Assembly: GCA_014925825.1 (NCBI GenBank)
Contig: JACGCK010000173.1
Span: forward strand, 31,027 to 95,026
Origin: Pholiota molesta
Taxonomy: Eukaryota > Basidiomycota > Agaricomycetes > Agaricales > Strophariaceae
Length of the DNA stretch: 64,000 bases
Direction: 5' to 3'
The translations under genes and the position numbers were made by a program. Every line of letters starts with the position of its first letter. Within the stretch, counting starts at the first letter, position 1. The notes beneath the pieces were generated by a model. That model was not told where the DNA came from and ran no database searches. It saw only the letters and a list, made by a program, of their open reading frames with translations. Positions 61,698 through 64,000 of this stretch are shown here, one piece after another.

Positions 61698-62272
61698 TCA
61701 TAAAATAGTAATTCGCTTAGGCGCCTGCTCTGGGGTCGTCTTGGGGAAAGTGATAGTCAGCACGCCATTGTCCATGGATGCTTTAATTTCCTCGTCCTGA
61801 GTAAGAGTACGTGAGCGTTGAAATCCAAGTATTGTAAAATAAGAAACATACCTTGACACCTTGGGGAAGCTGCAACGTCCTCGAGAATTTTCCGAACCGC
61901 CGCTCACGCACGGCATACCCACTCTCGTTGAAGTCATCCGCCTGCTTTGTCTCGGCGGACACAGTGAGTTTGCCGTTGTGGACGTCGATCTGGATATTTT
62001 CCTTCGAGACACCTGGGAGCTCAAAGGTGGCTGCGACCACGTTTTGCTCCGAATTTTCGTGAAGGTCCAATCTGTAAGGGGACGATGTAAGATTTGGTTG
62101 ATATAAAAAGACATATTCTGGGATAATACCTTGGTTTAAAGGATCTCACCGCTCCGTCAACCAAGTGTTGTTGATTTGGAGCGGCATTTGCCGTCTCGGT
62201 GCGTGGTGAGAGCGCTTGATTAATAAGGCGCTCAAAGTCGTAGAAGGGCTCATAGAAGAATACGTTGGCCAT
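61698..62272 (-). CDS. Small heat shock protein, HSP20 family
   Basis: ATP-independent holdase chaperone. N-terminus MANVFFYEPFYDFERLINQA; alpha-crystallin domain from LDLHENSEQNVVAATFELPG, VSKENIQIDVHNGKLTV, GYAVRERRFGKFSRTLQLPQ to IKASMDNGVLTITFPK (the conserved A-x-x-x-N-GVL); and a C-terminal I-x-I motif in RITIL. CDS: 62130-62272, 61852-62071, 61698-61796 (complement), 153 residues, normal for the family. The promoter shared with the divergent copy has perfect heat shock elements and a TATAAA at about 62357-62364 (minus strand). Confidence 0.93.
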
Positions 62273-62438
62273 GGCGATGAAGCTGAAGAGTGTGTAGTAC
62301 TTTCGAGGAGTGAGTTGTAGATTTTTTTGTTGGGGTCAGGAACCTCACTTTCATCGAGAATTTATACCCTTCATAGCTACTCTTAGTTCGTGTCGAGTGC
62401 TCAGGATTGCAAGAGATACAACTACATAAAGTGAGGCG

Positions 62439-62451
62439 GAATTTTCCAGAA
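62439..62451. promoter_or_regulatory. Heat shock element 1
   Basis: GAATTTTCCAGAA, i.e. GAA-nn-TTC-nn-GAA, the three-unit binding site for heat shock factor. Confidence 0.85.
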
Positions 62452-62564
62452 TAGCAGTGTTCCAAAACGGCAAGTAAGTTGCATACGCCGCGCCAAACAT
62501 AGACGCGCGTCTATTTCTGTACGCTTCTCGAAAGACGCGGAATGCATACGTAGCATCCTAGCTG

Positions 62565-62577
62565 TTCTCGAAATTTC
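62565..62577. promoter_or_regulatory. Heat shock element 2
   Basis: TTCTCGAAATTTC, i.e. TTC-nn-GAA-nn-TTC, the three-unit binding site for heat shock factor. Confidence 0.85.
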
Positions 62578-62700
62578 GGCGCCCTGCCAGAGGTATAAAT
62601 GCAAGCTTGCTCATTGACCGTAGCTCCAGCAAAGTAATTAATCACCCAAGCACTTCAGCTTCACTCACAATCCAAAAACCGCGTTACAAACTCAAGCACT

Positions 62701-63300
62701 ATGTCCAACATCTTCTTCTACGAGCCATTCTACGACTTTGAGCGTCTAGTTGACGAAGCGCTGTCAGGCCCTCGCCAAGCGAGAAACTCGAACCAAGTGC
62801 AACAGCGCAACAACGTCGAAGGCGCTGTGCGCTCCTTCAAACCAAGGTGAGCTCACGCTGTAAAATATCAGCCAGCCGAACAACAAACTAACAGGAGCTG
62901 TAAAGAATGGACCTCCATGAGGACAAGGAAAAGAATCTGGTGACCGCCACCTTCGATTCCCAGGTGTCTCGAAGGAAACATCCAGATCGACGTGCACAAT
63001 GGGCGCCTCACAGTCGCTGCGGAAACAAAGCAGTCCAGCGACTTCGAGGACAACGGGTACGCAGTGCGCGAACGCCAATTCGGCAAGTTCTCGCGCACTC
63101 TCCAACTTCCCCAGGTTATCAAGGTATGCTCTTCGTTATATGTTCCGAGAACAATTGCTAATATCTACTTTGTAGGACGAGGAAATCAAAGCCTCCATGG
63201 ACAACGGCGTTTTGACGGTAACCTTCCCGAAAACAAACGCCAGACTAACGCCCAAGGCGCATTACTATTGCTTGAAATTTTTGTACCTTTGATCCACTGC
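62701..63300 (+). pseudogene. HSP20 second copy, frame-shifted
   Basis: Divergent paralogue of the gene at 61698-62272. Exon 1 (62701-62849) encodes MSNIFFYEPFYDFERLVDEA...GAVRSFKPR and a splice (acceptor at 62905) leads to MDLHEDKEKNLVTATFD. By comparison with the intact copy, one base is missing at about 62958 (GATTCCCAGG against GAGCTCCCAGG) and another at about 62977 (GAAACATCC against GAAAATATCC). The crystallin core then resumes in another frame (VHNGRLTVAAETKQ, GYAVRERQFGKFSRTLQLPQ) and, after an intron, DEEIKASMDNGVLTVTFPK. A third shift near 63257 removes the I-x-I end. The intact copy has none of these. Either a recent pseudogene or sequencing errors. The end coordinate is approximate. 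Confidence 0.8.
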
Positions 63301-63455
63301 TTTTACACACAGCTCCATTCCCATGATTTGTATTCTTTAGGACTCTTTTCGGAATCTTTGTAACTCGTAGTTTGTTGAATGGATTTGTATTTGGAGTATA
63401 GTTTCATACCATATGGTTATAACGCGACAGCCATCCACATCGCGATGTTTATGGA

Positions 63456-64000
63456 GTTAACGCTTCGAGTAGTTGTTTGATAGAGACCAAAAGTAGCGTT
63501 ACTGCAAGACTCCACTGCCGGCTACAACGAAAGGATCAGCCCGACTCGTCACCCAAGGGCCCTTACTGAGCGTGTTTCGTGCTTATTCGCTCGCCACGCG
63601 CTGATCCCGAGTGGTGGATGAAATGGAGTTGTTGTCCCGGCAAGAAGGTGTCCGTTCGCTTGTGAAGGTCGCGAAGACTGCGCTACGCGGGACATAGTGT
63701 GAGCACGGAGGAAGGGAATGGAAATGGGAGGACCAGGTCTATTGTTCCGCTATCCCATTCGTGAGAAGATATTTCGCGTAGGCGGCAGTGGGCGCATTGC
63801 TGTTACAATTGTTACAAAGTGGACAGAAGGCTGAGAGAGCGGGACAGCAGCAACGGTGGGGGTTGTCTGTTCTTCTTTTCTTCCGCCAGACATCTGAGTT
63901 GAATTCCTAGATCCAGATTGACCCACTGAAGCATGTCCATTCTTCCACTTGGAATTATAAGACGATCAACAGCTTTCTTTGATTAAGACATGCGCTCTCG
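63456..64000 (-). pseudogene. Decayed copy of BUD6 5' end and promoter
   Basis: Nearly the same sequence as 60591 to about 61105: start of exon 2, intron 1, exon 1, the start codon (63695-63693 here, 60841-60839 in the real gene) and upstream DNA, in the same orientation. The copy keeps MSRVAQSS but small indels then shift the frame, so it cannot encode the BUD6 N-terminus. An additional stretch of about 90 bp (about 63795-63885) is present here and not in the original. It runs to the window end. Confidence 0.88.

Larger units (their letters stand above)
62273..62700. promoter_or_regulatory. Divergent heat-shock promoter
   Basis: 428 bp between two head-to-head HSP20 genes. It holds two perfect three-unit heat shock elements (62439-62451 and 62565-62577), a partial one at 62525-62532 (TTCTCGAA), and TATAAA boxes for each direction (62595-62600 for the plus-strand copy; about 62357-62364 for the minus-strand copy). 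Confidence 0.8.

Overview
The window looks like genomic DNA of a mushroom-forming basidiomycete (Agaricomycetes). Genes are split by many short introns (about 49-75 bp, GT...AG), mix on both strands and lie close together. The gene content is also typical: a fungal BUD6, a REG1-like PP1 regulator, an F-BAR/DEP/RhoGAP protein, a tyrosine-recombinase retrotransposon and a lineage-restricted family of small membrane proteins.

Layout. 1-3.4 kb: no supportable gene. 3.4-8.1 kb (+): a very GC-rich REG1/HEX2-like gene whose large 3' exon changes frame several times. 10.4-15.0 kb (-): two tandem Baeyer-Villiger-type flavin monooxygenases with identical gene structure, 580 residues each. 16.1-16.9 kb (-): first member of a small multi-pass membrane protein family. 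17.8-21.2 kb (-): XPB/SSL2, the TFIIH helicase. 22.5-24.2 kb (+): unknown 447-residue protein. 24.6-25.9 kb (-): mitochondrial ribosomal protein mL44. 26.7-31.1 kb (+): DIRS-like retrotransposon (gag with zinc knuckle, RT-RNase H, tyrosine recombinase). 31.9-33.0 kb (+): secreted repeat protein. 33.7-37.7 kb (+): F-BAR/DEP/RhoGAP protein. 38.3-43.1 kb (-): three more members of the membrane family, sharing an upstream 15-bp motif. 44.6-45.6 kb (-): unknown intronless gene. 47.8 kb (-): intron-containing tRNA-Asn. 48.2-49.4 kb (+): TDP2-like phosphodiesterase, whose stop codon abuts the stop codon of a convergent DNMT2-type tRNA methyltransferase (49.4-50.8 kb, -). 51.1-54.0 kb (+): VPS9-CUE protein, divergent from DNMT2. 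54.9-56.2 kb (-): pantothenate synthetase. 56.7-57.0 kb (+): small 86-residue gene. 57.6-60.8 kb (-): BUD6/AIP3. 61.7-63.3 kb: two divergent HSP20 genes around perfect heat shock elements, the second broken by frameshifts. 63.46 kb to the end: a decayed copy of the 5' end and promoter of BUD6.

Most genes are single-copy housekeeping functions (transcription/repair, mitochondrial translation, CoA synthesis, endosome traffic, polarity, tRNA modification). The accessory material is the monooxygenase pair, the membrane family, the retroelement, the secreted repeat protein and the HSP20/BUD6 duplication. Splice sites were read by eye. Where exon lengths are given, the exons sum to an open frame.
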